Notes: generated by a model from the letters alone, not told the origin. A stretch of DNA of 64,000 nucleotides from CAVQRC01 sp963715045 (GCA_963715045.1 CAVQRC010000038.1:124001-188000); one strand, 5' to 3'. Shown: positions 27,366 through 41,037, counted from the first letter of the stretch. Numbers and translations: made by a program.

Positions 27366-28970
27366 CTATCGTTGCTGGAAGAATCCACCGCCTCCTTGGG
27401 GAGGCCGGATTGGCAGCGTTGGTTGGGGGTTGATGATCTCGCGGAGCAGCCGCTCGATTTGCTCGTGCCGGTCTCGGCGGTGCCGGACCACAATCGCGTC
27501 GCCGACAATCGTGACATAAGTGAAGCGATCGCCCTGGAGACCCGGGGGTTCGTCGCTCAGCAACTGCTTGATCAGCATGACTGCGGCGTCGCGGGTGGTC
27601 TCGGAAACCTGATAGGCCTGGACGACAATTTCTGCCGGGTCGAGGTAGAACTCGATGACCGCGTCGCGTTCGGCTCGCTGGCCGCGAATGTCCTCCACGA
27701 GGCGTTGGATCTCGTCATGGACCGGTGAAGTTTGATGGACGATCAGTGCCGCCCGTTGCGGGAAAGGTTGGATCGAGCCTGCGCCGCCGACATCATCCCA
27801 GGATTCGGGAGCGATGGTGGCTGTCAACGTGTTGACGATCGGCGTGAAGTCGAGCGCGCGGGGTGATTCGTCGGTTTCCAGTCCTCGATAAACAAAGTCG
27901 TTGACGGGATAGAGTACCCACTGCAATTCGGCTTCGGCCTGCTCCGGTGTGGTAATCAAGAGCACATCGTCGGTAACGATCGATTCCAATTCGACGCTAC
28001 GGAGCATCAAATTGAGCGCCGCTTTCAGGGTGACACCGGAGATTTCGAGCGAAATGGATTGGTCCGGTGGGATGCCCGAATCGTCGAGCGCATGGCGGTC
28101 GAGGATGATCGGAATGTCGTGTTGGCGAGCGAGGCTGCGGACGGCTGTTTCGAGGGGGACATCGCTGAATGAGACTTCCACGGAGTTTTCGAGGATTTGC
28201 CGGATCCGCTGCTGATTGGCACTTTCGTTCAATGGTACCGGGGCGAGGCTTGCGTAGGGCAGCTGTTGGGTAACGACCGGCACTGTCCGGAGAGCTGCCA
28301 GGGCCGCTTGGATCTCCTGATGGACGCCCTGTGTTTGCCGGACGACGAGTTGTTCGGGGGGGAGTTCGGCAAGGCTTCCCCAGCCACCGACCTCGTCCCA
28401 CGTGGCAGGAGAGATCGTTTTCTGGAGCAGCTCCTTCAAAGGTTCGAAGCTGACGCGAAGGTCGGGATTGACGGGAATCGGATGGATCTCAGCGGCGCCT
28501 TGCCCGGGATAAACACGGACGAGATCGGCCACACCGTACGCGTGAGTATGCAACTCGGTTTCGGCGTGCTCGTGCGTCGTGATCAGGAGCAGTCCGTCGG
28601 TGACGATGTATGTCAACTCGACCTCACGCAGCAACAGGGCGAGCATCGACTGGATTCGCACACCCTTCACGGCGAAGGTGACACTGGCATCCGTCGAGAT
28701 CCCAAGCTCGTCGAGTGCTGACACATCGATCTGCACAGGGAGTTCGAGCCTCTGGCGCAGGTCGGCGACGACGGCTTTCAGCGGTGTGTCGTTGTAATCG
28801 ACGGCCGGGCAGGGGAGGGAGAGCCGCTCAAGGATTTGTTGTCGGCGGCTGGAGGTGGTCTCAGCGGTGTTCGCTTCAGGAGCCCCCAGCGCTACCAATG
28901 CGAGGCTCGCGAAGGTCAACAGAGCTGCTCGGCGTACGGCGTGTAGCGTACGCAACCCCGATTTTGTCAT
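27366..28970 (-). CDS. exported tandem-repeat protein inserted in the str operon
   Basis: 534 residues. A signal peptide (LLTFASLALVALGAPEANTA) precedes two similar halves. Each half starts with a segment like VDYNDTPLKAVVADLRQRLELPVQID or VSFSDVPLETAVRSLARQHDIPIILD, then a leader like GVRIQSMLALLLREVELTYIVTDGLLLITT or GVTLKAALNLMLRSVELESIVTDDVLLITT, then a block ending in PATWDEVGG or PESWDDVGG. This resembles the STN (secretin/TonB N-terminal) style repeats common in planctomycete exported proteins. No membrane barrel or enzyme motif follows; the tail is Pro/Gly-rich. It lies 11 bases after rpsG and before a terminator, so it may be co-transcribed with ribosomal genes. Function unknown. Confidence 0.75.
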   Translation of the reverse strand: MTKSGLRTLHAVRRAALLTFASLALVALGAPEANTAETTSSRRQQILERLSLPCPAVDYNDTPLKAVVADLRQRLELPVQIDVSALDELGISTDASVTFAVKGVRIQSMLALLLREVELTYIVTDGLLLITTHEHAETELHTHAYGVADLVRVYPGQGAAEIHPIPVNPDLRVSFEPLKELLQKTISPATWDEVGGWGSLAELPPEQLVVRQTQGVHQEIQAALAALRTVPVVTQQLPYASLAPVPLNESANQQRIRQILENSVEVSFSDVPLETAVRSLARQHDIPIILDRHALDDSGIPPDQSISLEISGVTLKAALNLMLRSVELESIVTDDVLLITTPEQAEAELQWVLYPVNDFVYRGLETDESPRALDFTPIVNTLTATIAPESWDDVGGAGSIQPFPQRAALIVHQTSPVHDEIQRLVEDIRGQRAERDAVIEFYLDPAEIVVQAYQVSETTRDAAVMLIKQLLSDEPPGLQGDRFTYVTIVGDAIVVRHRRDRHEQIERLLREIINPQPTLPIRPPQGGGGFFQQR

Positions 28971-28981
28971 CGTCTCAGAGT

Positions 28982-29452
28982 CTACCAGGCGAAATGGGCG
29001 AAGGCCTTGTTCGCTTCGGCCATGCGGTGGACGTTATCGCGGCGGGTCATCGCGGCACCCTCGCGGTTGTACGCGGCGACGAGCTCGTCAGCCAGCTTCT
29101 TGTGGACCTGGCGGCCTTTCTTTTCGCGGATCGCGATCAACAGCCAGCGAATCGCGAGCGACTGCTGGCGAATCTTGGAGACCTGCATGGGGACCTGATA
29201 AGCGGCACCGCCGACCCGCTTGGAGCGAACTTCGATCGCCGGCTTGACGTTCTCGATCGCCTGCGTGAAGACGTCGATCGGTTCCTCACCTGGGATCCGC
29301 TGCTTGATGATCTCCAGGGCGTCGTAGAAGACGTTTTGAGCCACACTTTTCTTGCCGTCGTGCATCAGGCAGTTGATGAACTTGCTGGCAAGCATCGAAC
29401 CGCACTTCGGGTCTGGTTTAAGCTGTTTACGGCTGGCGGTGATACGGCCCAT
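28982..29452 (-). CDS. rpsG: 30S ribosomal protein S7
   Basis: 156 residues, the usual length. FINCLMHDGKKSVAQNVFYDALEII and IEVRSKRVGGAAYQVP are typical. It organises the head of the small subunit. Followed by an exported protein gene rather than by fusA. Confidence 0.97.
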   Translation of the reverse strand: MGRITASRKQLKPDPKCGSMLASKFINCLMHDGKKSVAQNVFYDALEIIKQRIPGEEPIDVFTQAIENVKPAIEVRSKRVGGAAYQVPMQVSKIRQQSLAIRWLLIAIREKKGRQVHKKLADELVAAYNREGAAMTRRDNVHRMAEANKAFAHFAW

Positions 29453-29538
29453 GGCAGTGGTCGCTGGTCAGGAAGATGAGGGTTGGTGGTAAGAGGATCC
29501 GGTTTGAGCCGAGCCGCCGGTTTGAACAGTGCAGTCAG

Positions 29539-29907
29539 TCAGCTCTTCTTCGCGCCGTATCGGCTGCGGGATTGCTGGCGGCCATCCACCCCAAGCGTGT
29601 CGAGCGCGCCCCGGACGACCTGGTAGCGGACTCCTGGGAGGTCACGGACTCGGCCTCCACGGACCAGGACGATGCTGTGTTCCTGGAGCGTGTGACCTTC
29701 GCCCGGGATGTAGACGGTGACTTCCTTGCCGTTGGAGAGACGCACGCGGGTAATCTTGCGGAGCGCCGAGTTCGGCTTCTTGGGCGTCATCGTACGCACC
29801 TGCAAGCAGACGCCTCGTCGCTGGGGGCAGCTGTTGAGGACGGGTGACTTGCTGAATTTACGTTTCGGACGTCGCCGTTTGCGGACGAGCTGATTGGTGG
29901 TGGGCAT
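29539..29907 (-). CDS. rpsL: 30S ribosomal protein S12
   Basis: 122 residues, with MPTTNQLVRKRRRPKRK, LQVRTMTPKKPNSALRK and RVRDLPGVRYQVVRG. Lys in TPKKPNS is the wild-type residue whose change gives streptomycin resistance, so no resistance is predicted from it. It starts 70 bases after rpoC. Confidence 0.98.
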   Translation of the reverse strand: MPTTNQLVRKRRRPKRKFSKSPVLNSCPQRRGVCLQVRTMTPKKPNSALRKITRVRLSNGKEVTVYIPGEGHTLQEHSIVLVRGGRVRDLPGVRYQVVRGALDTLGVDGRQQSRSRYGAKKS

Positions 29908-29977
29908 GTGTTACGCAGGGTCCAGGCACGCGGCAGGAAACAGGGAAGTCTACAACGTATCGGACTATTTCTGAGTG

Positions 29978-32900
29978 TCAACGGCATCCGGAGTCGCGAC
30001 ACCGTGCGGCGACTCGGTTGGCTGTGGTTGGGGACAGGTTGGTGGGGTCGTGGTCAAGAGTCCTGATTACGAATCGTGGTCGGATTCTCCGAGGAGGGCA
30101 TCGAGGCTCGACGTCGACGGTTCCTGCGACGCTTCTGTCGCCGCCCGTATCGACGGTCGCCCCGTCGCCATCCGGGGGAGTCTTCTCGGCGGTAGCCTCG
30201 TCGATGGCGTCCGTCGCACTCTTGAGCAGCGGGAACTCGCGATCGAGTGCCGAGGATTGGGGAGAGGTCAACGCGTCGAGTGCCTGCGGGCGAATGCGGA
30301 CATCGGATTCCTGAATCGAGCGGAAACCGGTTCCGGCCGGGATCAGGTGCCCGAGAATCACGTTTTCTTTCAGTCCCACGAGTCGGTCGACCTTACCGGC
30401 CAAGGCGGCCTCGGTGAGGACCTTGGTCGTCTCCTGGAAGCTGGCGGCCGAAATGAAGCTGCTGCTCTGGACCGAGGCCTTGGTGATCCCCAGCAACTGG
30501 GTACTGGCGGTCGCCATCTTGGGTCTGGTTCCTTTGGCAATTTCACCCCCGAGGGCCTCGATCTGGGCGTTGGTCTGCTCCAGGACATCCTTGGGCACGA
30601 TCGCCCCGACCTCGTAATCGCTGTCTCCCTTCTCGCTGATCTTGAGACACTCGGTGAGGCGGGAATTCGCCTGACGGAACTCGAACTTGTCCATCACGCT
30701 TCCGGGCAGCAGGTTGGTGTCGCCTGGATTCTCGATCCGCACTTTACGCAGCATCTGGGCCACGATGATCTCAATGTGCTTGTCGTTAATCTCCACCCGC
30801 TGGCTGCGATAGACATTCTGGATTTCGCGGACGAGGTAATGCTGGACCGCCTCTTCACCGGAAATCCGCAGAATGTCATGCGGAACAAGCGGACCATCAA
30901 CGAGCGCCTCTCCGGCCTTGACGAAGTCACCGGCATGCACCCGGAGATGCTTGTTGCGGGAGACCAGGTGTTCGCGTTCGATGCCCGAATCGCTGCGAAC
31001 GACGATCGTCCGCTTACCTCGCTTCTTCTCGCCAAGGATCTCCACGACGCCGTCGATCTCGGCAATCACGGCCGGGTCTTTCGGCTTGCGGGCTTCAAAG
31101 ATCTCCGTGACCCGCGGCAGACCTCCGGTGATGTCCTGCGTTCCGGCCACATCCCGCGGCGTCTTCGCGAGAATCGCGCCTGCCGTGATCACCTGACCTT
31201 CTTCGACTTCGAGGTGGGCCTTCTCCGGAATGTAGTGATAATCCTTGATCTGACCGGACTGGGGATCTTCGATGACGACCTGCGGCTGAAGATCCCCCTT
31301 GTGTTCCACGATCACCTTGCGGAAGTTGCCGGTCGCGTCTTTCTCGACCCGCATGGTTACGCCTTCGGTGATGTCTTCGTAGCGTACGCGGCCCCCGGTC
31401 TCGGCGAGGATCGGAATGCTGTGCGGATCCCACTCGCAAAGCACGTCACCCTTCTTGACGACCTGATCTTCAGCGACGGCGAGAAATGCTCCGTTGGGGA
31501 CTTCGTATTTTTCCACTTCGCGACCCCGCTCGTCGACCAGCACGAGTTCGCCATTGCGGCCGAGAACCACCCGCTGGATCGTGCCCTTGGCTTCGTCGAC
31601 GAGATTCTCGACGACCCGCAGGCGGGCGAACTTCACGGTCCCACCCTTCTTGACGCGGATATCGCTTTCTTCGACCGCGTGCTGGCCGATGCCGCCGATG
31701 TGGAACGTTCGCATCGTGAGCTGCGTGCCCGGCTCGCCGATGCTCTGGGCCGCGATAATCCCGACGGCCATTCCCTCTTCGACGATCGAGCCGGTGGAAA
31801 GATCCATGCCGTAGCAGCAGCGGCAGACTCCCAGGGCCGCGTCGCAGGTCATGGGGCTGCGGACCTGAATCTTCTCGAGTCCGAGTTCTTCGATGCGACG
31901 GGCAATCTCGCCGGTAATCAACTGGTTTTCGCTGACGATCACCTCGTCGGTGATCGGATTGACGATATTGGCCCGGCTGACGCGTCCGCGAATCGAATCG
32001 GCGAGGCCGACTTCGACCTTCTCGCCACGGTAGATCACGCCCTTGGTGATGCCTTGCGTGGTCTCGCAATCGTGGAGCGTGATCACGACATTCTGGGCGA
32101 CGTCTGCGAGCTTACGGGTCAGGTACCCCGAGTCCGCCGTCTTGAGGGCCGTGTCTGCCAACCCCTTCCGGGCACCATGGGTGGAGCTGAAATACTCGAG
32201 TACCGTCAAGCCTTCCCGGAAGTTGGCCTTGATCGGCGTCTCAATGATCTGGCCGCTCGGTTTGGCCATCAGTCCCCGCATGCCGCCGAGCTGCCTCATC
32301 TGTTCGACGCCGCCGCGAGCACCGGAGTGGGCCATCAGGAAGATTGGGTTGACGTAGCCGCCTTCTCGGAAGTCGTTTTCGAGGGCCGACATCATCTCGC
32401 TGGTGATCTGCTCGCGGGCGTGGGTCCAGGCGTCGAGGACCTGGTTGTAGCGTTCCCGGTCCGTGATGATCCCGCGTTGGTAGAGCTTGTTGCGGCGAAC
32501 CACTTCTTTTTCCGCGGTCGCGATAATCTTGGCCTTGTTGTCGGGCGTCACCAGGTCATCGGTGGCGAAGGACAGGCCGCTTCGCGTGGCCTGGCGGAAT
32601 CCGAGGCGATTCATGTCGTCCAGCAACTGGATCGTGAGCCGCCGTCCGAGAATCTCGTAGCAGTCCGAGATGACTCGGGCGAGTTCTCGGGATCTCAGCG
32701 GAACATTGTAGAAGGGCATCCCCTCGGGAAGCATGGCGTTGAACACAACGCGTCCGACCGTGGTGTCGATCGACTTGCCGAAGCCACCGGAACCCGCTTC
32801 CCAATCGGACTTGAGTCGGCGGTTCTCTGAGAGCCGGACCTTGATCCGAGCGTGGGTGGCGACCTTTCCGGCCGCGTAGGCCATGAGCACTTCATCCATC

Positions 32901-34483
32901 GAACAGAAAATCATGCCGTCGCCCTTGGATTCGGGGACGGTCATCGTGATGTAGTAGCAGCCCATCACGACGTCCTGGGAGGGACTGATGATGGGCGCAC
33001 CATTGGCGGGGCTGAAAATGTTGTGCGTGCTCATCATCAGCGTGTGGGCTTCGACCTGGGCTTCGATCGAGAGCGGCAGATGGACGGCCATCTGGTCGCC
33101 GTCGAAATCGGCATTGAACCCTTTGCAGACGAGCGGGTGCAGATTGATCGCGTTGCCTTCGACGAGGACGGGCTCGAACGCTTGAATACCCATCCGGTGC
33201 AGCGTGGGGGCCCGGTTCAACAGCACCGGGTGATTGCGGATGACCTCTTCGAGAATGTCCCAGACTTCCTCGTCCTTCCGCTCCAGCATCTTCTTGGCGC
33301 TCTTGATCGTATCGGCGTGGCCGAGTTCCTTGAGCCGGCGGATGATGAAAGGCTGGTAGAGTTCGAGGGCGATTTTCTTCGGCAGGCCGCACTGATGCAG
33401 CCGCAGCGTCGGACCGACGACAATCACGCTGCGGGCCGAATAATCGACCCGCTTGCCGAGCAGGTTTTCGCGGAATCGCCCCTGCTTTCCTTTGATCATG
33501 TCGGTCAGGGATTTCAGTGGACGGTTGCTGCTACCGAGCACAGGCCGCTTGCAACGATTGTTATCGAACAGCGCGTCAACGGATTGTTGCAGCATCCGTT
33601 TCTCGTTCCGAATGATGACTTCCGGAGCGTTGAGGTCGACGAGCTTCTTGAGTCGATTGTTGCGATTGATAATCCGGCGATACAGATCGTTCAGATCGCT
33701 GGTGGCGAAATTGCCGGAGTCGAGCAGGACCAGCGGGCGGAGATCCGGAGGAATTACCGGAATCACGTCGAGCACCATCCACTCCGGCTTGTTGTCGCTG
33801 TCGCGAATGCTCTCTACCGTCTTGAGGCGGTTGATAAGATCTTTCGCCTTCTGCTTGGAGCCCGTCTCTTTGAGTTCCAGCCGGAGTTGATCCGAGAGTT
33901 GGACGAGATCGAGGTCGCGGAGCAACTTGCGGATCGCCTCGGCGCCCATTTCGGCCTCGAATTTGCCGTCGCCGAACTGCTCACGCGCCTGACGGTATTC
34001 TTCCTCGGTAAGCAGTTGCTGCGACTTCAGGGGGGTGTCACCCGGGTCAGTGACCACGTAGTCCTGAAAGTAGATGACTTTCTCGAGGCTCGTGGTTTTC
34101 ATGGCCAGGAGGCTCCCCAGGCGGGAGGGCATGGCTTTGAAGAACCAGATGTGCACCACCGGAGCGGCCAGTTCGATATGGCCCATCCGCTTGCGCCGCA
34201 CGCGACTGTGGGTGACCTTCACCCCACACCGGTCGCAGATCATGCCCTTGTACTTCATGCCGCGATACTTGCCGCAGGCACATTCCCAGTCCTTCTCAGG
34301 ACCGAAGATACGCTCGCAGAACAGGCCGTCCTTTTCAGGGCGGTACGTGCGGTAATTGATCGTTTCGGGCTTCTTGACCTCACCGAACGACCAACTGCGG
34401 ATGTCGTGCGGTCGAGCAAGGCTGATCTTCACCGACGCGTAGTCGTTGATGCGATCGTAGCTGGGAGTATCCAAAAGGCTCAT
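29978..34483 (-). CDS. rpoC: RNA polymerase beta-prime subunit
   Basis: About 1,500 residues. The N-terminal zinc cluster is CACGKYRGMKYKGMICDRCG. The catalytic magnesium site is NADFDGDQMAVH. The trigger-loop region (MMAHSGARGGVEQMRQLGGMRG-like) and the second zinc site (PMTCDAALGVCRCCYG) are present. The last about 60 residues turn basic and lose resemblance to RpoC. In another frame the sequence would end SLDALLGESDHDS with a stop at 30067-30069, a more typical acidic end, so one extra base near 30110-30130 is possible. Confidence 0.97.
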   Translation of the reverse strand: MSLLDTPSYDRINDYASVKISLARPHDIRSWSFGEVKKPETINYRTYRPEKDGLFCERIFGPEKDWECACGKYRGMKYKGMICDRCGVKVTHSRVRRKRMGHIELAAPVVHIWFFKAMPSRLGSLLAMKTTSLEKVIYFQDYVVTDPGDTPLKSQQLLTEEEYRQAREQFGDGKFEAEMGAEAIRKLLRDLDLVQLSDQLRLELKETGSKQKAKDLINRLKTVESIRDSDNKPEWMVLDVIPVIPPDLRPLVLLDSGNFATSDLNDLYRRIINRNNRLKKLVDLNAPEVIIRNEKRMLQQSVDALFDNNRCKRPVLGSSNRPLKSLTDMIKGKQGRFRENLLGKRVDYSARSVIVVGPTLRLHQCGLPKKIALELYQPFIIRRLKELGHADTIKSAKKMLERKDEEVWDILEEVIRNHPVLLNRAPTLHRMGIQAFEPVLVEGNAINLHPLVCKGFNADFDGDQMAVHLPLSIEAQVEAHTLMMSTHNIFSPANGAPIISPSQDVVMGCYYITMTVPESKGDGMIFCSMDEVLMAYAAGKVATHARIKVRLSENRRLKSDWEAGSGGFGKSIDTTVGRVVFNAMLPEGMPFYNVPLRSRELARVISDCYEILGRRLTIQLLDDMNRLGFRQATRSGLSFATDDLVTPDNKAKIIATAEKEVVRRNKLYQRGIITDRERYNQVLDAWTHAREQITSEMMSALENDFREGGYVNPIFLMAHSGARGGVEQMRQLGGMRGLMAKPSGQIIETPIKANFREGLTVLEYFSSTHGARKGLADTALKTADSGYLTRKLADVAQNVVITLHDCETTQGITKGVIYRGEKVEVGLADSIRGRVSRANIVNPITDEVIVSENQLITGEIARRIEELGLEKIQVRSPMTCDAALGVCRCCYGMDLSTGSIVEEGMAVGIIAAQSIGEPGTQLTMRTFHIGGIGQHAVEESDIRVKKGGTVKFARLRVVENLVDEAKGTIQRVVLGRNGELVLVDERGREVEKYEVPNGAFLAVAEDQVVKKGDVLCEWDPHSIPILAETGGRVRYEDITEGVTMRVEKDATGNFRKVIVEHKGDLQPQVVIEDPQSGQIKDYHYIPEKAHLEVEEGQVITAGAILAKTPRDVAGTQDITGGLPRVTEIFEARKPKDPAVIAEIDGVVEILGEKKRGKRTIVVRSDSGIEREHLVSRNKHLRVHAGDFVKAGEALVDGPLVPHDILRISGEEAVQHYLVREIQNVYRSQRVEINDKHIEIIVAQMLRKVRIENPGDTNLLPGSVMDKFEFRQANSRLTECLKISEKGDSDYEVGAIVPKDVLEQTNAQIEALGGEIAKGTRPKMATASTQLLGITKASVQSSSFISAASFQETTKVLTEAALAGKVDRLVGLKENVILGHLIPAGTGFRSIQESDVRIRPQALDALTSPQSSALDREFPLLKSATDAIDEATAEKTPPDGDGATVDTGGDRSVAGTVDVEPRCPPRRIRPRFVIRTLDHDPTNLSPTTANRVAARCRDSGCR

Positions 34484-34590
34484 CGCAGGATCCTTTGGGG
34501 TGGGGTATGGCGTGTGCGGGTGGTGCGGTTTTTGGGCGGTGCGTCGAAACTCGAGAGCGCGTGTCGCGTGGTTTTGCGGAGCGAAGTCAT

Positions 34591-38304
<3,714 letters not shown>

Positions 38305-38584
38305 AGGGCACGTGACTCCGTGACAACGAGGACGGGTATCAGCGGGCTGGTTGGGTACGGTGCAGGCTTGGCGGATCCCCGCTGCGGTGGGGATCCAGAC
38401 CGGAAAGCGACCTGAGGCCGGCGAAATGGATCGCGGCAGGTGAGGCCGCTGGGGATCTTAGGGCCACGAAAGTTTCCGGAGCGAGTAGCGGGAAGGGGGC
38501 CCAACGGTTGACGACCAACCATTCTAGCGAAGGAGGAGGCTTGCCGTCAGCGGGGGTTCTCCACCGAATGAGTCCGCACCGGGA

Positions 38585-38640
38585 GCGACTCCCCTCGGAA
38601 GGGAAGTCGCTGGACGACCCCTCCGGAAGATCTGCCGGAG
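38585..38640. promoter_or_regulatory. two hairpins in the rplL-rpoB spacer
   Basis: Hairpin one: gcgactcccct (38585-38595) against agggaagtcgc (38600-38610), nine of eleven positions paired with a four-base loop. Hairpin two: ctccgg (38621-38626) against ccggag (38635-38640), perfect. They lie in the 483-base spacer 38305-38787. In Escherichia coli the matching spacer holds an attenuator and an RNase III site, so a similar role is plausible but inferred. Nothing else recognised in the spacer. Confidence 0.5.
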
Positions 38641-38787
38641 ATCCAAATGGCTGAGTTAGGCTGCGAAGCAAGTTCGGGGATCGAGCGGCACCCGCTGGAA
38701 AATCAAGCCAATTGCCAGGTATCTGCCTCGACCAATGAGGAACAATTCGACTGAAATCGACAACGCGACTGCGTCAAGTGAGCATCG

Positions 38788-39207
38788 CTACTTGATCTCA
38801 ACGCTGGCGCCTGCCTCTTCAAGTTCGGCCTTGAGCTTCTCGGCATCTTCTTTCGAAACACCTTCCTTGACCTTGCTGGGGACCCCTTCGACAAGGTCCT
38901 TGGCCTCTTTGAGACCGAGTCCGGTAGCCCCTCGCACGACCTTAATGACGCCGATTTTCTTGTCGCCAAATCCGGTGAGGACGACGTCGAACTCGGTCTG
39001 TTCGGCGGCGGCTTCCCCACCTCCGCCATCGCTGGGGGCGATCATCACCGCACCGCCGCCAGAGGCGGGTTCGATGCCGTGGACGTCCTTGAGGTAATCG
39101 CTCAATTCCTTGGCCTCTTTGAGCGTGAGACCCACGATCTTGTCTCCGATTTCCTTGGTCTGGTCGGAGAACTCAATGGTGGCAGTGTCTGCCGTGTCGG
39201 TTGCCAT
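38788..39207 (-). CDS. rplL: 50S ribosomal protein L7/L12
   Basis: 139 residues. N-terminal dimerisation part, an Ala/Gly/Pro hinge (ASGGGAVMIAPSDGGGGEAA) and the C-terminal factor-binding domain (FDVVLTGFGDKKIGVIKVVR, GLGLKEAKDLVEGVP). Present in several copies on the stalk, where it recruits elongation factors. Confidence 0.97.
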   Translation of the reverse strand: MATDTADTATIEFSDQTKEIGDKIVGLTLKEAKELSDYLKDVHGIEPASGGGAVMIAPSDGGGGEAAAEQTEFDVVLTGFGDKKIGVIKVVRGATGLGLKEAKDLVEGVPSKVKEGVSKEDAEKLKAELEEAGASVEIK

Positions 39208-39300
39208 CGGATGGTTCCTTTCGGGGTGCTGGGGGGCGCCTGGAGACGCCCGGGGTTGAGTAAGGACTCGCGTTTCTGCGAGGCGGGGGGGCTTGCGGGA

Positions 39301-39819
39301 CTACGCCTCCTCGCTTTTGGATTTGACCTGGCTGGCAATTTGTGCGGCGGGGCCAAGCAACTGGGCGCTGAGCGTGCCGCCCACGTTGGTGATCTGCCCG
39401 GAAAGGATACTCAGTTGCTCCAACCGACTGGGCCACTTGCTGACGGCCTTGACCTCGTCAGCCGAGAGAGCTGCTCCGTCCATCACGCCACCGCGGGCTT
39501 CGAACGGAGCGTACTGCTTGTCTTCGGAAAGCTTGGTAACAATCTTTGCGAGCGACACGACATCTTCGCCGCCCCACACCACGGCCAGAGTCCCGGAGGC
39601 GCCCTCGAAGGCGGGTGCCAGCGGGGTGCCTTCGGTAGCGCGGCGGGCAAGACTGTTTTTGATGACTACGAGCTCGATGTTCTGCTGCCGCAGGTTGCTA
39701 CGCAGCTCGACATTCTTGTTGACATCCATCCCAACCACATTCACCAGGAGCGCATCGGAAACTCCTTCCCAGCGCGACTTCAGTTGGTCGGTCATCAGGT
39801 TCTTGACGTATTTACTCAT
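39301..39819 (-). CDS. rplJ: 50S ribosomal protein L10
   Basis: 172 residues from the ATG at 39819 (MSKYVKNLMTDQL); the frame extends upstream but without homology. Signature: VELRSNLRQQNIELVVIKNSLARRA. Its C-terminal helix carries L7/L12 dimers. In other bacteria L10 represses this operon. Confidence 0.95.
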   Translation of the reverse strand: MSKYVKNLMTDQLKSRWEGVSDALLVNVVGMDVNKNVELRSNLRQQNIELVVIKNSLARRATEGTPLAPAFEGASGTLAVVWGGEDVVSLAKIVTKLSEDKQYAPFEARGGVMDGAALSADEVKAVSKWPSRLEQLSILSGQITNVGGTLSAQLLGPAAQIASQVKSKSEEA

Positions 39820-39875
39820 CGGCGGAATGGAGGGGTAAGTGGCTGTGGAAGGGGCAAGTGAGCCAACGGGCAACG

Positions 39876-40553
39876 TCAGACCGCGAGGCGAATGCTGGGG
39901 CTCATGGTGGCACTGATATGGGCGCTGCGGACGTAGGTTCCTTTTACGGCTGCCGGCTTCATTGCCAGAATCTTATTGAGAAAAGCCTCGATGTTGACTT
40001 CGAGCTGGGCTGAATCGAAGCTCAGTTTCCCGACAACCGCATGGATGTTTCCACTCTTGTCGTTGCGGAACTCGACCTTTCCGGCCTTGTATTCGCTGAC
40101 CGTTTTGCCGATTTCGGGCGTCACGGTGCCAGCTCGCGGCGACGGCATCAGGCCACGAGGCCCGAGAACTCGACCGAGTGGGCCAACGACTTTCATCATG
40201 TCGGGGGACGCGATACACACGTCGAAGTCGGTCCAGCCATCCTGAATCTTCTTGGCGAGATCCTCTTCGCCAACCTCGTCGGCTCCGGCTTCACGGGCTT
40301 CTTCGGCTTTGTTCCCTTTGGCGAAAACAACGACGCGTTGTTCGCGGCCGATCCCGTTGGGCAGCACGATCGAGCCGCGCACGATCTGATCGGCTTGCGT
40401 CGGATCGACTCCCAGCCGCATCGCGATCTCGACCGATTGATCGAATTTCACGCCGTCGAACTTCTTCAACGCTTCGACCGCCTCGCTGAGTTGGAGCAAC
40501 TGGGAGGGGCGTTTTGCCCGCAGACTTTGCTGGCGTTTGGATAGCTTCGGCAT
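39876..40553 (-). CDS. rplA: 50S ribosomal protein L1
   Basis: 225 residues from the ATG at 40553 (MPKLSKRQQSLRAKRPS). Features are FDQSVEIAMRLGVDPTQADQ, the PLGRVLGPRGLMPSPRAGTV loop and a C-terminal IRLAV. It forms the mobile stalk near the E site. Confidence 0.96.
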   Translation of the reverse strand: MPKLSKRQQSLRAKRPSQLLQLSEAVEALKKFDGVKFDQSVEIAMRLGVDPTQADQIVRGSIVLPNGIGREQRVVVFAKGNKAEEAREAGADEVGEEDLAKKIQDGWTDFDVCIASPDMMKVVGPLGRVLGPRGLMPSPRAGTVTPEIGKTVSEYKAGKVEFRNDKSGNIHAVVGKLSFDSAQLEVNIEAFLNKILAMKPAAVKGTYVRSAHISATMSPSIRLAV

Positions 40554-40611
40554 CGGATTGGGTCTGGGCGAGAGCAGGGGAGGACAGGAGTGCGGTAATA
40601 TCGCGGGGCGA

Positions 40612-41037
40612 TCAATCTTCAACTTCGAGGCCCATGCTGCGGGCGGTACCGGCAATCATCCGGCGGGCGTTTTCGGGCGAATCGGCATTCAGGTCGGCCA
40701 TTTTCAGCGAGACGATCTCGTCGAGCTGTGCCGTGGTGACTTTGCCGACTTTCTCCTTGTTGGGCACTCCTGAGCCCTTCGCGATGCTGGCCGCTTTCTT
40801 GAGCAGCGCTGCCGCGGGCGGGCTCTTGGTTACGAATTCGAAGGATCGATCGTTGTAAACGCTGACGACCACTGGAATCGGCATTCCGCCGGCTTCCTTG
40901 GTGCGATCGTTGAACTGCTGCACGAACTGGCCCAAATTCACGCCGAACTTACCGAGGGCCGTACCGACGGGAGGGGCGGGCGTGGCTTGGCCACCGGGGA
41001 TCTGAAACTTGGCGGAACCGACGAGCTGTTTGGCCAT
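40612..41037 (-). CDS. rplK: 50S ribosomal protein L11
   Basis: 141 residues, exactly the usual length. PGGQATPAPPVGTALGKFGVN is the Pro-rich switch region that binds thiostrepton in other species; KVGKVTTAQLDEIVSLKMADLN is the RNA-binding half. Confidence 0.97.
   Translation of the reverse strand: MAKQLVGSAKFQIPGGQATPAPPVGTALGKFGVNLGQFVQQFNDRTKEAGGMPIPVVVSVYNDRSFEFVTKSPPAAALLKKAASIAKGSGVPNKEKVGKVTTAQLDEIVSLKMADLNADSPENARRMIAGTARSMGLEVED

Noticed and set aside
29975..32830. 951-codon open frame on the plus strand opposite rpoC
   Set aside because: It lies fully antisense to a certain rpoC, as do long frames at 32852-34717 and 36004-38415 opposite rpoC and rpoB. High GC with biased third positions creates such frames; no family resemblance.
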